DNA of 64,000 nucleotides. Source: Myxococcus flavus (GTDB lineage Bacteria > Myxococcota > Myxococcia > Myxococcales > Myxococcaceae). The position numbers and the translations under genes are program-made. The notes below the pieces were generated by a model that made no database searches, was not told the DNA's origin, and saw nothing but the letters and a program-made list of their open reading frames with translations. Where the stretch lies: the NCBI RefSeq assembly GCF_050038885.1, contig NZ_CP143624.1, forward strand, positions 9,424,001 through 9,488,000, read 5' to 3'. This document shows positions 8,186 through 17,124 of this stretch, in pieces (position 1 is the stretch's first letter; the number at the start of each line of letters is the position of its first letter).

Positions 8186-10060
8186 TTACCGGTCCGGAGC
8201 ACGCGTGGGTAGCGCCTTGAGCTTGCGTTCCAGCGCGGCACGCTGGCCCGGGGGCTCGGCGGACTCGGGGTCCAGCGTCAGCACCTCCAGCGCGCGCCGC
8301 CAGGCCGCCGCGGCGTCGTCCACCCGGGACGCCCGTTGATACGCATCCCCCAGGTGTTCGAGGATGACGGGCTCGTCCGGAGCCAGGGTCGAGGCCTGCT
8401 CCAGCGCCTCCACGGCCCGCGCGTACTCGCCGCGCCGGAAGTAGACCCAGCCCAGCGAATCCAGATAGGCCCCGTTCTCCGGCCGCAGCTCCAGCGCGCG
8501 CCGCACGCGCCGCTCGGCCTCGTCCAGGTTCTGCCCCGCCTGCGCCAGCAGGTAGCCAAGGAAGTTCAGCGCCGCGGCATGGTCCGGCGACAGCGCCAGC
8601 ACCGCCCGCATGCGGGCCAGGGCGCCGTCGAGGTCCCCCTGCCGCTCGTGCGCCGCGCCCAGCACGTAGTGCAGGTCCTCGTCCCGGGGGAAGCGCGCCA
8701 CCACGTCGCGGAGCAGGCGCAGGGCTTCGGCCCCCCGGCCCTGGCGGTGGAGCAAGGCCGCCAGGGCGTCGTACAGCGCCGCCGAGGGGCCCTCGACCAG
8801 GGCCTCGCGCAATACCGCCTCCGCGCGGCCCGGCGTGCCACCGCGCTCCAGGGCACGGGCGTACTGCGTGAGGACGTCCACGTCCCCGGGTGCGTCCTGC
8901 AGGGCGGCCCCGAACAGCGTGAGGGCGCGCGAGTGCTCACCGACCAGGGACAGGCTGCGCGCCCGGCGAAGGCGCGCGTCGGCGTAGACGTCCGACGCCG
9001 GGGGCACGGCGGCGAAGGCCTCCGCCGCGTCCGCGAAGCGGCGCATTCGCTCGTGCACGAGCCCCGCGTAGTAGGACAGCCGGGGCTCGCCTGGGTCTCC
9101 GCGCCGCGCGGCCTCCAGCACCTCCGCGGCCGCCGTCGGCTCGCGCGCCGCGAGGTAGCTGAAGGCCACGCGCACCGGCATCTCCGGCTCGGAGGAGAGC
9201 GAGAGCAGGCGGTCGAAATACGCCCGCGCCCGGACGACGGAGCCGGCCTTCAACGCCGCGCGGCCGGCGGCGAGCAGCACCTCCTGGCTGTCCGGATCCC
9301 GCTCCAGCGCCCGGGCCAGGGACTCCTCGGCCAGGGCGGGCCGGCCCGTGTCCTCGTAGAGCTGCGCCAGCGCGGTCAGCACCTCCACGTCACCCGGGGC
9401 CCGGGCCGCGGCCTCCACCAGCAGCCGCTCGGCGCGCGCCGTGTCGCCCTGCTCCGCCAGGGCCAACCCCAGGCGCTGGTAACCCGAGGCCTCCCCTGGC
9501 AGCGCCTGGGCCAGCGCCTCCACCACCTTCACCGCCGCGTCCGGCGCCCCCAGCTCCAGGTGGAGCTGGGCCATCACCAGGTAGGCCTCCGGCTCTCGCG
9601 GCTTCAGGGATATCGCACGACGCAGGTGCAGCCGGGCCCGGGCGAAGCGCTTCGACTCCATGAGCACGCGGCCCAGCAGAACGTGTCCCGGGTAGTAGGA
9701 CGGCGAGCGCAGCACGGCCCGCCGCAGCTCACGCTCCGCGCGGGTCAGGTCGCCCAGACGGGCGTACTCCTCGCCCAGCCGGGTGAGCAGCAGGGGGTTG
9801 CCGTCATCCGTGGCCAGGGCCAGGCGCAGCGCGTCCACCGCGCCCCGGTGGTCCCCCGTGTGGTGCCTCAGCCGGGATTCGAGGAAGTTCGTGTAGCTGG
9901 CGGACGAGGCGTAGTGCCCATCATCCGAGGCCGCCGCGTCGATGGCCTCCCGCATGGCCTCGCGATCCACCCTCGGCCGCCGGGACGGAGCGGCCGCGAG
10001 GGCACCCGGCGCCACGAGGGCGGCCAGCAAGGCGGTCACGAGAAGGCGGGGCGAGCTCAC
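8186..10060 (-). CDS. Secreted tetratricopeptide-repeat protein
   Basis: This 624-residue protein starts at a GTG with a signal peptide (SSPRLLVTALLAALVAPGALA). It is built almost entirely of TPR units, roughly fifteen to seventeen 34-residue repeats with the W/L-G-Y-A-P pattern. Clear examples are LDSLGWVYFRRGEYARAVEA and HLGDAYQRASRVDDAAAAW near the C-terminus. TPR superhelices bind partner proteins. A periplasmic or outer-membrane scaffolding role is likely, and no catalytic domain is visible. It lies 43 bases downstream of the hybrid kinase gene and 12 bases upstream of the hydrolase gene, so the three are probably transcribed together. Confidence 0.88.
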   Translation of the reverse strand: MSSPRLLVTALLAALVAPGALAAAPSRRPRVDREAMREAIDAAASDDGHYASSASYTNFLESRLRHHTGDHRGAVDALRLALATDDGNPLLLTRLGEEYARLGDLTRAERELRRAVLRSPSYYPGHVLLGRVLMESKRFARARLHLRRAISLKPREPEAYLVMAQLHLELGAPDAAVKVVEALAQALPGEASGYQRLGLALAEQGDTARAERLLVEAAARAPGDVEVLTALAQLYEDTGRPALAEESLARALERDPDSQEVLLAAGRAALKAGSVVRARAYFDRLLSLSSEPEMPVRVAFSYLAAREPTAAAEVLEAARRGDPGEPRLSYYAGLVHERMRRFADAAEAFAAVPPASDVYADARLRRARSLSLVGEHSRALTLFGAALQDAPGDVDVLTQYARALERGGTPGRAEAVLREALVEGPSAALYDALAALLHRQGRGAEALRLLRDVVARFPRDEDLHYVLGAAHERQGDLDGALARMRAVLALSPDHAAALNFLGYLLAQAGQNLDEAERRVRRALELRPENGAYLDSLGWVYFRRGEYARAVEALEQASTLAPDEPVILEHLGDAYQRASRVDDAAAAWRRALEVLTLDPESAEPPGQRAALERKLKALPTRAPDR

Positions 10061-10103
10061 GCAAGCACGAGTCTAGCGTGAGCCCGTCCGGCATGCAGTC
10101 GCC

Positions 10104-12611
10104 TCAGGCGTCCTCGGGGCCGGGCGCGCCCAGCTTCTCCAGCAGCTTCTCCACCGAGTCGCTGTCCTGACTCACGTCCGCCACCGCCGACCGGTACTCC
10201 GTGTCCGTCACCTTCTCCACATCCGGCAGCATGCGGTTGATGACGGCGCGCGCGGCCTCGGCCGTGCACTCCGGCAGGACGACGGCGAACACACCTCCGC
10301 CCAGGTGGGAGATGGCATCCGGGTGGCGCACCCGCTTGCGCATGATGTCGGCGATGTTGGACGGCACCGGGTCCACCGGCCGGTCGGGCCGGAGCACCGC
10401 GAGGCTGAGCGCGCGGTGGTAGCGCCGGCTGCGAGCCACCTCCTGCTCCAGCCGCAGCAGCAGGCCGCGCCGATCATGCAGCCCTGTCGCGGGGTCGCTG
10501 CCCGTGCGCCGCTGGAGGGCGCTGACCTTCTCCTTCTCCTGCTGCTCGCGCTCGCCCTGGCGCAGCTTGAGCGCGCGCTCGGTGCGGTTGAGGAGCTCCA
10601 CCGCGTTGAACGGCTTGCTCATGTAGTCCACCGCGCCCAGGTTCAGCGAGCGGACCTTCTCCGCCACACCTTGGTGGGCGGACAGCAGGATGACGGGGAT
10701 GCGCGCGGTGTCCGTCGAGGACTTGAGCGCCATGGCCGCGTCCAGCCCGTCCAGCTTGGGCAGGAACACGTCCATGACCACCAGGTCCGGCCGCTGCGCC
10801 TTCGCACGGGCCAGGCCCTCGGCGCCGTCGCGCGCCACTTCCACGCGATACTTGGAGCGCAGCACCTCCGACAGCACCGCGGCGATCTCGGGCTCGTCCT
10901 CCACCACCAGCACGCGCGGCTGCTCCTGCGGGCTGGACGCGGCGGCGGGCGGCGGACGCGGGTTGCGCGCCGCCTCCTGCGCCAGCGGCAGCGTGAAGAC
11001 GAAGATGCAGCCGGTGTCCGGCGGGCTCTCCGCCCAGATTTCACCGCCGTGCAGCTCCACGAACTCCTTGCAGATGGCCAGCCCCAGCCCGGTGCCCTTG
11101 CCGCCGTGGCGGTAGCGGTCGAAGACGAGGTGCAGTTCGTCCGGCGGGATGCCCACGCCGTCGTCCTGCACGCACACCTTGGCCGCGTCCCCGTCGGGGC
11201 GGCCCAGCCGCTGGGTGCTCACCACCACCTCGCCGTCCTGCCGCGCGTGGTGGATGGCGTTGGTGATGAGGTTCTGCAGCACCTCGTGCAGCTTCACCTC
11301 GTCACCGATGAGCATCAGGCTGTCCGGGCAGTCGGCGCGCAGCGACACGCCCCGGTCCGCGGCGAGGATCTCCAGCTCGCTGACGGCGTCGCGGCACAGC
11401 TGCGCCACGTCCAGCACGCGCGGCTCAATGGACAAGCGGGCGGCCTCGCCCTTGCCCTTCTCCAGCAGGGACTCCACCAGGCCGAGGATCTTCTTGCCCT
11501 GGCGGATCATCGCCTCGGCGGACTGGCGCTGCTGCGGCTCCAGCGGGCCCTCCTGGAGGAGGCGGCCGTGCCCCAGGAGCACCTGGAGCGGCGCCCGCAG
11601 GTCATGGCTGCACACCGCGATGATCTCGTCCTTGAGCCGGTTGAGCTCCTTCAGCCGGCGGTTGGCCTCGTTCAGCTCCTGGTAGCGCTGGACGTAGGCC
11701 TCCTCCAGGTCCTCGCGCTTCTTCTTCACCGCCGTGTGCAGGCGCGCGTTGCGGATGGAGTTGGCCAGCACGCCGGCCACGGCCTGCGCGAACTCCTGCT
11801 CGTCGCGGCCGAACGACGCATCCGCGCGCGACACGCGCAGGAACAGCGCGCCCAGCAGGTCGCCCTGGCAGATGAGCGGCTGCACCAGGATGGACTTCAC
11901 GCCCAGGGGCAGGATGCTGGTGCGGACCTCCGCCATCAGCGGGTCCCGCTGCGCCTCGTCGATGACCACCGCCTCCCGGGTCTCCAGCGCCCTGCGCAGC
12001 TCCGGGTAGCGCATCACCTCGATGTCCAGCTGGACGAGGCTCGGGTCCTCCTGCGTGGCCACCACCTTGGCCGTCCGGGCGTGGCTGCCCTCCACCAGCA
12101 CCACCGAGCACCGGTCCGTCCCCGTGACGCGCCCCACCTTGTCCACCGCGATGCGGAGGATCTCCTCCAGCTCCAGCGAGCTGGTGGCCGCCTGGGTGAT
12201 TTCGAGCAGCATCCCCATGCGCAGGCGGATGCGCTCCTCCCGGTCGCGGAGCCGGCCCACGCGCAGCGCCGCCTCCAGCCGGGGGACGACCTCGTCCGCG
12301 CTGCGGATCCAGTCGTCCACCGCCAGCCGCTTGAAGGCCTCGGCCGAGCGCGTGCGGCCCAGGTCCACCAGCACCGGCAGGCGCTGCAGACGGTCCACCT
12401 TGCGCAGCGACTCCAACATCTCCGCCGCCCGTTTCGCCGTCACCGCCAGCAGGACGACCTCCGGCTGCAACGTGTCGGCGACCTGCGCCAGCCCGCTCTC
12501 CTTCTCCGTCGACGCACACTGGTAGCCGCTCGACGTGAGCCGCTCCATGAGCGCATCGCCCGCCTCCTTGGCGGCCACCACCAGCACGCGTCCCCGCTGA
12601 TCAGCCTGCAT
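10104..12611 (-). CDS. Hybrid histidine kinase: pseudo-receiver, GAF, kinase, receiver, degenerate GGDEF
   Basis: This 835-residue cytosolic signalling protein has no membrane segment. Residues 1-120 fold like a receiver but lack the acidic pocket and phospho-acceptor Asp. A GAF sensor domain (about 125-290) is followed by a short coiled coil. The HisKA box SHDLRAPL has the phospho-acceptor His336. The ATPase has N-box NLITNAIHHA (447-456), G1 DDGVGIP and G2 GTGLGLAICKEF. A canonical receiver has EDE at 571-573, Asp614 and Lys666. A C-terminal GGDEF-like domain carries GGGVF (771-775) in place of GGDEF. I chose the ATG at 12611, with GAGAG upstream, over an in-frame GTG at 12623. Downstream partners are unknown. 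Confidence 0.88.
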   Translation of the reverse strand: MQADQRGRVLVVAAKEAGDALMERLTSSGYQCASTEKESGLAQVADTLQPEVVLLAVTAKRAAEMLESLRKVDRLQRLPVLVDLGRTRSAEAFKRLAVDDWIRSADEVVPRLEAALRVGRLRDREERIRLRMGMLLEITQAATSSLELEEILRIAVDKVGRVTGTDRCSVVLVEGSHARTAKVVATQEDPSLVQLDIEVMRYPELRRALETREAVVIDEAQRDPLMAEVRTSILPLGVKSILVQPLICQGDLLGALFLRVSRADASFGRDEQEFAQAVAGVLANSIRNARLHTAVKKKREDLEEAYVQRYQELNEANRRLKELNRLKDEIIAVCSHDLRAPLQVLLGHGRLLQEGPLEPQQRQSAEAMIRQGKKILGLVESLLEKGKGEAARLSIEPRVLDVAQLCRDAVSELEILAADRGVSLRADCPDSLMLIGDEVKLHEVLQNLITNAIHHARQDGEVVVSTQRLGRPDGDAAKVCVQDDGVGIPPDELHLVFDRYRHGGKGTGLGLAICKEFVELHGGEIWAESPPDTGCIFVFTLPLAQEAARNPRPPPAAASSPQEQPRVLVVEDEPEIAAVLSEVLRSKYRVEVARDGAEGLARAKAQRPDLVVMDVFLPKLDGLDAAMALKSSTDTARIPVILLSAHQGVAEKVRSLNLGAVDYMSKPFNAVELLNRTERALKLRQGEREQQEKEKVSALQRRTGSDPATGLHDRRGLLLRLEQEVARSRRYHRALSLAVLRPDRPVDPVPSNIADIMRKRVRHPDAISHLGGGVFAVVLPECTAEAARAVINRMLPDVEKVTDTEYRSAVADVSQDSDSVEKLLEKLGAPGPEDA

Positions 12612-13019
12612 CTCGACTCTCACGGTGAACCCCAGCCCTGGCGACAAGCCCCCGGGTAGAGGGGCTGCAAATACCCGCTGCGTGCGAAAGAGTTCATGGT
12701 TCGGATCCCGATCATGCCGCTGAACACGCCCTGGAGCCAGAACGGCGGGCATGGGTGGGAGGATGTGGCCGCCCGCGAGCCGCGCACGGCCGCCCGGCCC
12801 ACCGCCAATCAGGCGCCAGCCGGGCTGTGGTTGCAACTCCCGGCGCACCCCGTCGATGTGATGCCGCCCACCGCAATGTGGTCCCGACGGCGCGGCCGGA
12901 ACTACCACAGCCCGGGGCCCTTGGGGGACGTTCTGCACCTGGGCCCGGTGCCGGAGGGGCCCGCCACCGCGGCGGGCATGGATGCCTGGGACGCCACGTA
13001 CGGGATAGAGTCCGGCGCC
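12612..13019. other. 408-base divergent intergenic region
   Basis: This is the gap between the leftward hybrid kinase and the rightward lipoprotein, so it must carry both promoters. I found no convincing -35/-10 pair and no RNA gene. Two small GC-rich hairpins are visible: AGCCCC/GGGGCT at 12647-12666, inside the likely kinase leader, and GCCCGCC/GGCGGGC with a 5-base loop at 12959-12977, about 45 bases before the lipoprotein ATG. Open frames reading into the lipoprotein from upstream have no recognisable protein content. Confidence 0.5.
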
Positions 13020-14612
13020 ATGGCCCTCCCTTCCCTGATGCGGCGCGCGCGACGCCCCGCCCTTCTCGTCGCCAGCAGCCTGGCCGCTGCCTGTGGTGGC
13101 AGCGAACCGCCCCCTCCCACGCCCGAGCCTCCCCAGGTCGCCCTCTCGGTTCCCGCGGGCATCATCGCGGACGACAAGCTCCAGGTCATCGTCACCGTGT
13201 CCGGCTGCGAGGACGGCTCGGCGCTCAACGTCAATGACCGGGAGACCCTGCTGCGGACCTTCTCTCACAGCGGCGGCACCATGACGCTGACGCTGGAGCG
13301 CAACGACATCCCCTACGCCACCGTGGGCCTGGCCGCGAACCTGTCGCTGAACGCGGTGGCCACGTGCTCGGATGGCCGCACCAACCGCTCCCAGCCCACG
13401 CCCGTCACCTACTTCCCGGTGCAGCGGCGCATCGTGGAGCCGCAGAACGCCGGCCAGGTCGTCACCGACCACTTCGTCATCGACGGCACGCCGACCAACC
13501 CGACCTTCCTCGGCTGCGGCGTCCCGGACACGGAGATCTCCACGCTGTACCGGGTGGACGTCAGCGGCAACGTGACGGGCACCGTCGGGATGCCGGTGAC
13601 CTGTACCCCCGAGACGGTCATCACCGAGCGCAACCCCGTCAGCGGCAAGCGCTGGGTGTGGACGCCCAACGTGGGCGCCTTCGCCGTGGACTCCGAGCTG
13701 CGCATCACCGCCCGGACGACGACGGACATCGAGCCCACGCAGCTCACCGTGCTGGCCAATGGCGATGCCATCATCGTCAACCGCATCGACGAGGTGCGCC
13801 GGCTGTCGCACAACCCCGACGGTACGTCGGAGAGCATCGCCGAGGTCAGGTGGCTCTACGCGCCCGCCACGCTGGAGAGCGTCATCGCACCGCCCCTCGT
13901 CCGCGAGGACGGCGTCATCCTCATCGCCTCCCTCGGGCCAGGGCCGGACGCCTTCCGCACGGATGTCACGGTGACGGAGATTGAGGCAGAGCAACCATCG
14001 GAAGTCGCGGAGGCTCGTGCAGCCTACAAGCTGCGGACCTTCTCCCGGAACGAGCGCCTGCCCCTGGGCGCCTTCAACGACACTGGCAGCACACTCTACC
14101 TGGGCCTCCAGCTCGGCTCGGAGCAGTCGCAGGTCATCGCGTGCGATGCGGACCATGACGAGTGCGAGGGCCCACAGCTTCAGTGGACCAGCCCCGCGTT
14201 GCCGGTGCCGCTCGCGCACGTCCTCTACCACCCGGCCGCCTCGCGCGTGGTGGCGGTGGGGCAGCAGCGCGTCTGGTTCCTCGACGCGTCAGGGCAGATT
14301 CGCAACCGGGACAACCGGTCCATCGACGCGAATGGCGCGCTGAACGTGCTCCAGGTCCTGCGCCGGCCGAACTCGCCGGAGCTCTACCTGCTCAACGCGC
14401 CCGCGCGCGGCCTGGATGGCTACCCCACCCTGCCCAACGAAATCGTCGCGGTGGACCAGACCGCCAGCGGCGAGGCGCGCGAGCTGTTCCGTCACCAGGT
14501 GGTCGGCAGCCTGGGCGGCGCGCTGGCCCCGGATGGGCGCCTGTGGATTCGCACCGGCTTCGACCTGGTGCAGACGCTGCCGCTGTCCGACTACCGCCGC
14601 TATCGGCCGTAA
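13020..14612 (+). CDS. Large lipoprotein, function unknown
   Basis: This 530-residue protein begins MALPSLMRRARRPALLVASS and reaches lipobox LAAAC at about residues 23-27. A Gly-Ser-Glu-Pro-rich tether follows (CGGSEPPPPTPEPP). The first half looks like an immunoglobulin-like or beta-sandwich region with several cysteines. The second half has WD/PQQ-like blade sequences (VLYHPAASRVVAVGQQRVWFL, VVGSLGGALAPDGRLWIRTG), which suggest a beta-propeller. It is the type of surface lipoprotein common in myxobacteria. It is transcribed alone and converges on tlyA with a 23-base gap. I assign no function. Confidence 0.75.
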   Translation: MALPSLMRRARRPALLVASSLAAACGGSEPPPPTPEPPQVALSVPAGIIADDKLQVIVTVSGCEDGSALNVNDRETLLRTFSHSGGTMTLTLERNDIPYATVGLAANLSLNAVATCSDGRTNRSQPTPVTYFPVQRRIVEPQNAGQVVTDHFVIDGTPTNPTFLGCGVPDTEISTLYRVDVSGNVTGTVGMPVTCTPETVITERNPVSGKRWVWTPNVGAFAVDSELRITARTTTDIEPTQLTVLANGDAIIVNRIDEVRRLSHNPDGTSESIAEVRWLYAPATLESVIAPPLVREDGVILIASLGPGPDAFRTDVTVTEIEAEQPSEVAEARAAYKLRTFSRNERLPLGAFNDTGSTLYLGLQLGSEQSQVIACDADHDECEGPQLQWTSPALPVPLAHVLYHPAASRVVAVGQQRVWFLDASGQIRNRDNRSIDANGALNVLQVLRRPNSPELYLLNAPARGLDGYPTLPNEIVAVDQTASGEARELFRHQVVGSLGGALAPDGRLWIRTGFDLVQTLPLSDYRRYRP

Positions 14613-14635
14613 CGAACACGAGCGCACGCGCCCGC

Positions 14636-15376
14636 TCAGGGCCTGCTGGCGACGAGGAGCGCCTCCACGTTTCCAGCGGGCCCGGGCACCGTCGAGTCCA
14701 TCAGCCCGAGCACCTCCAGCCCCTGCTCGCGCACGAACGCCGTCACCGTGTCGATGGCGTCCTGCCGGGCCGCGGCGTCGCGCACCACGCCGCCCTTCCC
14801 CACCCGGTCCGGCCCCACCTCGAACTGGGGCTTCACCAGCGCCACCAGCAGGCCGCCCGGCTCCAGGTACGTCAGCACCGACGGCAGCACCTGCGTGAGG
14901 GAGATGAAGCTCACGTCGATGACGACGACGCCCACCTTCTCCGGCAGGTCCTCGTCCGTGAGGTAGCGCGCGTTGACGCGCTCGCGCGAGCGCACCCGCG
15001 GGTCCGTGCGGAGCTTCTCGTGGAGCTGCCCGTAGCCCACGTCAATCGCATGCACGCGAACGGCGCCGTGCTGGAGCAGGCAGTCCGTGAAGCCACCGGT
15101 GCTGGCGCCGATGTCCGCGGCCACCCTGCCCCGGACGTCGAGCCCGAAGCGGTCGATGGCGCCCTTGAGCTTGAGGCCGCCGCGCGACACGTAGGGCAGC
15201 ACCTCGCCCTTGAGGCGCAGCTCCGCTTCCTGCGGAATCAGCGTGCCGGGCTTGTCCACGCGCTGGTCATCCACCACGACCTGGCCCGCCAGGATGAGCG
15301 CCTGGGCCTTGGTGCGCGACTCCGCGAGCCCGCGCTCCACCACCAGCACGTCCAGCCGCTCCTTGCGAGGCTTCAC
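14636..15376 (-). CDS. tlyA: TlyA-family rRNA 2'-O-methyltransferase
   Basis: This 246-residue protein has an N-terminal S4 RNA-binding domain (LDVLVVERGLAESRTKAQAL at about 8-27, then VVVDDQRVDKPG). A FtsJ-like Rossmann methyltransferase domain follows, with the SAM loop ADIGASTGGFTDCLLQHGA (about 87-105) and catalytic Lys/Asp segments VVIDVSFISL and ALVKPQFEVG. TlyA methylates cytidines of 16S and 23S rRNA. Older annotations call it haemolysin. The start is a GTG overlapping the dxs stop (GTGA). It is the last gene of the xseA-xseB-ispA-dxs-tlyA run, an arrangement conserved in many bacteria. Confidence 0.92.
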   Translation of the reverse strand: MKPRKERLDVLVVERGLAESRTKAQALILAGQVVVDDQRVDKPGTLIPQEAELRLKGEVLPYVSRGGLKLKGAIDRFGLDVRGRVAADIGASTGGFTDCLLQHGAVRVHAIDVGYGQLHEKLRTDPRVRSRERVNARYLTDEDLPEKVGVVVIDVSFISLTQVLPSVLTYLEPGGLLVALVKPQFEVGPDRVGKGGVVRDAAARQDAIDTVTAFVREQGLEVLGLMDSTVPGPAGNVEALLVASRP

Positions 15377-17124
15377 CGCCCGCCTCCTTCCAGCAGCGCG
15401 CGGCCCGCGCGACGCAGGCCCGCCGCATCCAGCCCCAGCTCCGCGCGCTGCACCCGCGCGTCGCCATGGGGCACGAACGCGTCCGGCATGCCCACCAGCC
15501 GGACCCGCGTCAGGACACCGTGAGCGGCGAAGAGCTCCAGCACCGCGCTGCCCAGCCCGCCCCGCGTCGTGCCCTCCTCGGCCACCACCACGGGCCCGGC
15601 CCTCCCCGCCTCGAGCAGCGCGGCTTCATCCAGCGGCGAGGCCCGGCGCGCGTCCAGCACGCTCCACCCCGGCTCCTCCCGTGCGGCCTCCAGCGCGGCA
15701 AGGCCCAGGGGCCCCAGCGTCACCAACGTCAGCCGGGGCGACTCCGCACGCAGGAGCCACCGCGCCCCGGCCAGTGGAGCGTCACCAGCCTCCGTGCCCG
15801 GCGGCAGGGAAGGCAGCGTGCCGCGAGGGAAGCGGATGACGGACGGGTGCGGCGCCGCCAGGGCCGTGTCCAGCATGGGCGCCAGGTCCTCGCCCACCAT
15901 GGGGGACCACAGGTGCAGGTCCGGCATCGCGCGCAGCGAGGCCACGTCATACGTGCCCTGGTGGGTGGCCCCGTCCGCGCCCACGAGCCCCGCCCGGTCC
16001 ACGGCGAAGACGACGGGCAGCCCCGGCAGGCACACGTCGTGGATGACCTGGTCGTACGCGCGCTGGAGGAATGTCGAGTAGATGCAGCACACCGGCCGCG
16101 CGCCCGCGGCGGCCAGGCCCGCGCTGAAGGTGACGGCGTGCTGCTCCGCGATGCCCACGTCGTGCACCCGGTCCGGGAAGCGAGCCTTGAGCGCGTTGAG
16201 CGCCGAGCCCTCCAACATCGCCGGCGTCACCGCCACCACGCGCGAATCCCGCGCCATGGCGTCCTCCAGCACCGCCGCGAAGGCCTCGCTGAAGGTCCGC
16301 TGGCCGCCGCGCGAGCGCACCAGCTTCCCATCCCGCCACTCATACGGCCCCATGGCGTGGCCACGCGTCTGCGTGTCGGCCTCCGCCGGGGGAAAGCCCT
16401 TCCCCTTCAGCGTCAGCGCGTGCACCACCACGGGCCGCGACGAGGTCCGGGCGGCGCGCAGCGCTTGAATCAGCGCCCCCAGGTCGTGGCCATCCACCGG
16501 CCCCAGGTACGTGAAGCCCAGGCCCTCGAAGAAGGCGCGCGCCTCGCGGGTGCGCAGCAGCGAGGGAATGGCACCCACGTTGGCGCTGATGGACATCTGG
16601 TTGTCGTTGAGCACGACGACCAGGGGCAGGTGGCTGCCCCCCGCGTTGTTCAGCCCCTCGAAGGTGAGGCCGCCGGTGAGCCCGCCGTCCCCCAGCACCG
16701 CCACCACGTGGCCCCGGTGGCCCAGCATCCGCCGGCCCGCCAGGACACCCAGCGCCGCCGACACCGCCGTGCACGAATGTCCCGCCAGCAGCGCGTCGTG
16801 CGGACTCTCGCGCGGGTCCAGGAAGGGCGCGATGCCGCCTGCCTGCCGCAGGGAGTGCATCCGCTCACGCCGCCCGGTGAGCAGCTTGTGCGCGTAGGTC
16901 TGGTGCCCCACGTCGAAGAGCAGCGCATCTCCCGGCGAATGGAACACGCGGTGCAGCGCGACGATGAGCTCCACCGCGCCCAGGGACGCCCCCAGGTGGC
17001 CGCCCACGCGGCCGCAGATGGAGATGATGTCCTCGCGGAGCTCCTGGCACAGGCGCGGCAGGTCCTCCTCGGGAAGCGAACGGACGTCCGAGGGCGAGCC
17101 GATGCGTGACAGCAACTGCGACAT
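15373..17124 (-). CDS. dxs: 1-deoxy-D-xylulose-5-phosphate synthase Dxs
   Basis: This 583-residue enzyme condenses pyruvate and glyceraldehyde 3-phosphate, using thiamine diphosphate, as the first step of the MEP isoprenoid pathway. It has the N-terminal substrate pocket GGHLGASLGAVEL and the thiamine-diphosphate/Mg motif GDGGLTGGLTFEGLNNAG. The transketolase-like central domain follows (DVGIAEQHAVTFSAGLA), then a C-terminal domain. It is about 40 residues shorter than the E. coli enzyme, but both ends align with the family. The ATG at 17124 overlaps the ispA stop (ATGA), which rules out a longer in-frame reading. Translational coupling to ispA puts two isoprenoid steps under common control. 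Confidence 0.94.
   Translation of the reverse strand: MSQLLSRIGSPSDVRSLPEEDLPRLCQELREDIISICGRVGGHLGASLGAVELIVALHRVFHSPGDALLFDVGHQTYAHKLLTGRRERMHSLRQAGGIAPFLDPRESPHDALLAGHSCTAVSAALGVLAGRRMLGHRGHVVAVLGDGGLTGGLTFEGLNNAGGSHLPLVVVLNDNQMSISANVGAIPSLLRTREARAFFEGLGFTYLGPVDGHDLGALIQALRAARTSSRPVVVHALTLKGKGFPPAEADTQTRGHAMGPYEWRDGKLVRSRGGQRTFSEAFAAVLEDAMARDSRVVAVTPAMLEGSALNALKARFPDRVHDVGIAEQHAVTFSAGLAAAGARPVCCIYSTFLQRAYDQVIHDVCLPGLPVVFAVDRAGLVGADGATHQGTYDVASLRAMPDLHLWSPMVGEDLAPMLDTALAAPHPSVIRFPRGTLPSLPPGTEAGDAPLAGARWLLRAESPRLTLVTLGPLGLAALEAAREEPGWSVLDARRASPLDEAALLEAGRAGPVVVAEEGTTRGGLGSAVLELFAAHGVLTRVRLVGMPDAFVPHGDARVQRAELGLDAAGLRRAGRALLEGGGR

Noticed and set aside
12680..12712. A tRNA-like T-loop string (GGTTCGGATCC)
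   Set aside because: The flanking bases do not pair as a T-stem and no acceptor or anticodon arm could be built.
12611..14231. Upstream extension of the hybrid kinase reading through the divergent lipoprotein
   Set aside because: The extension is antisense to the lipoprotein and lacks domains. The ATG at 12611 starts the receiver-like fold directly.
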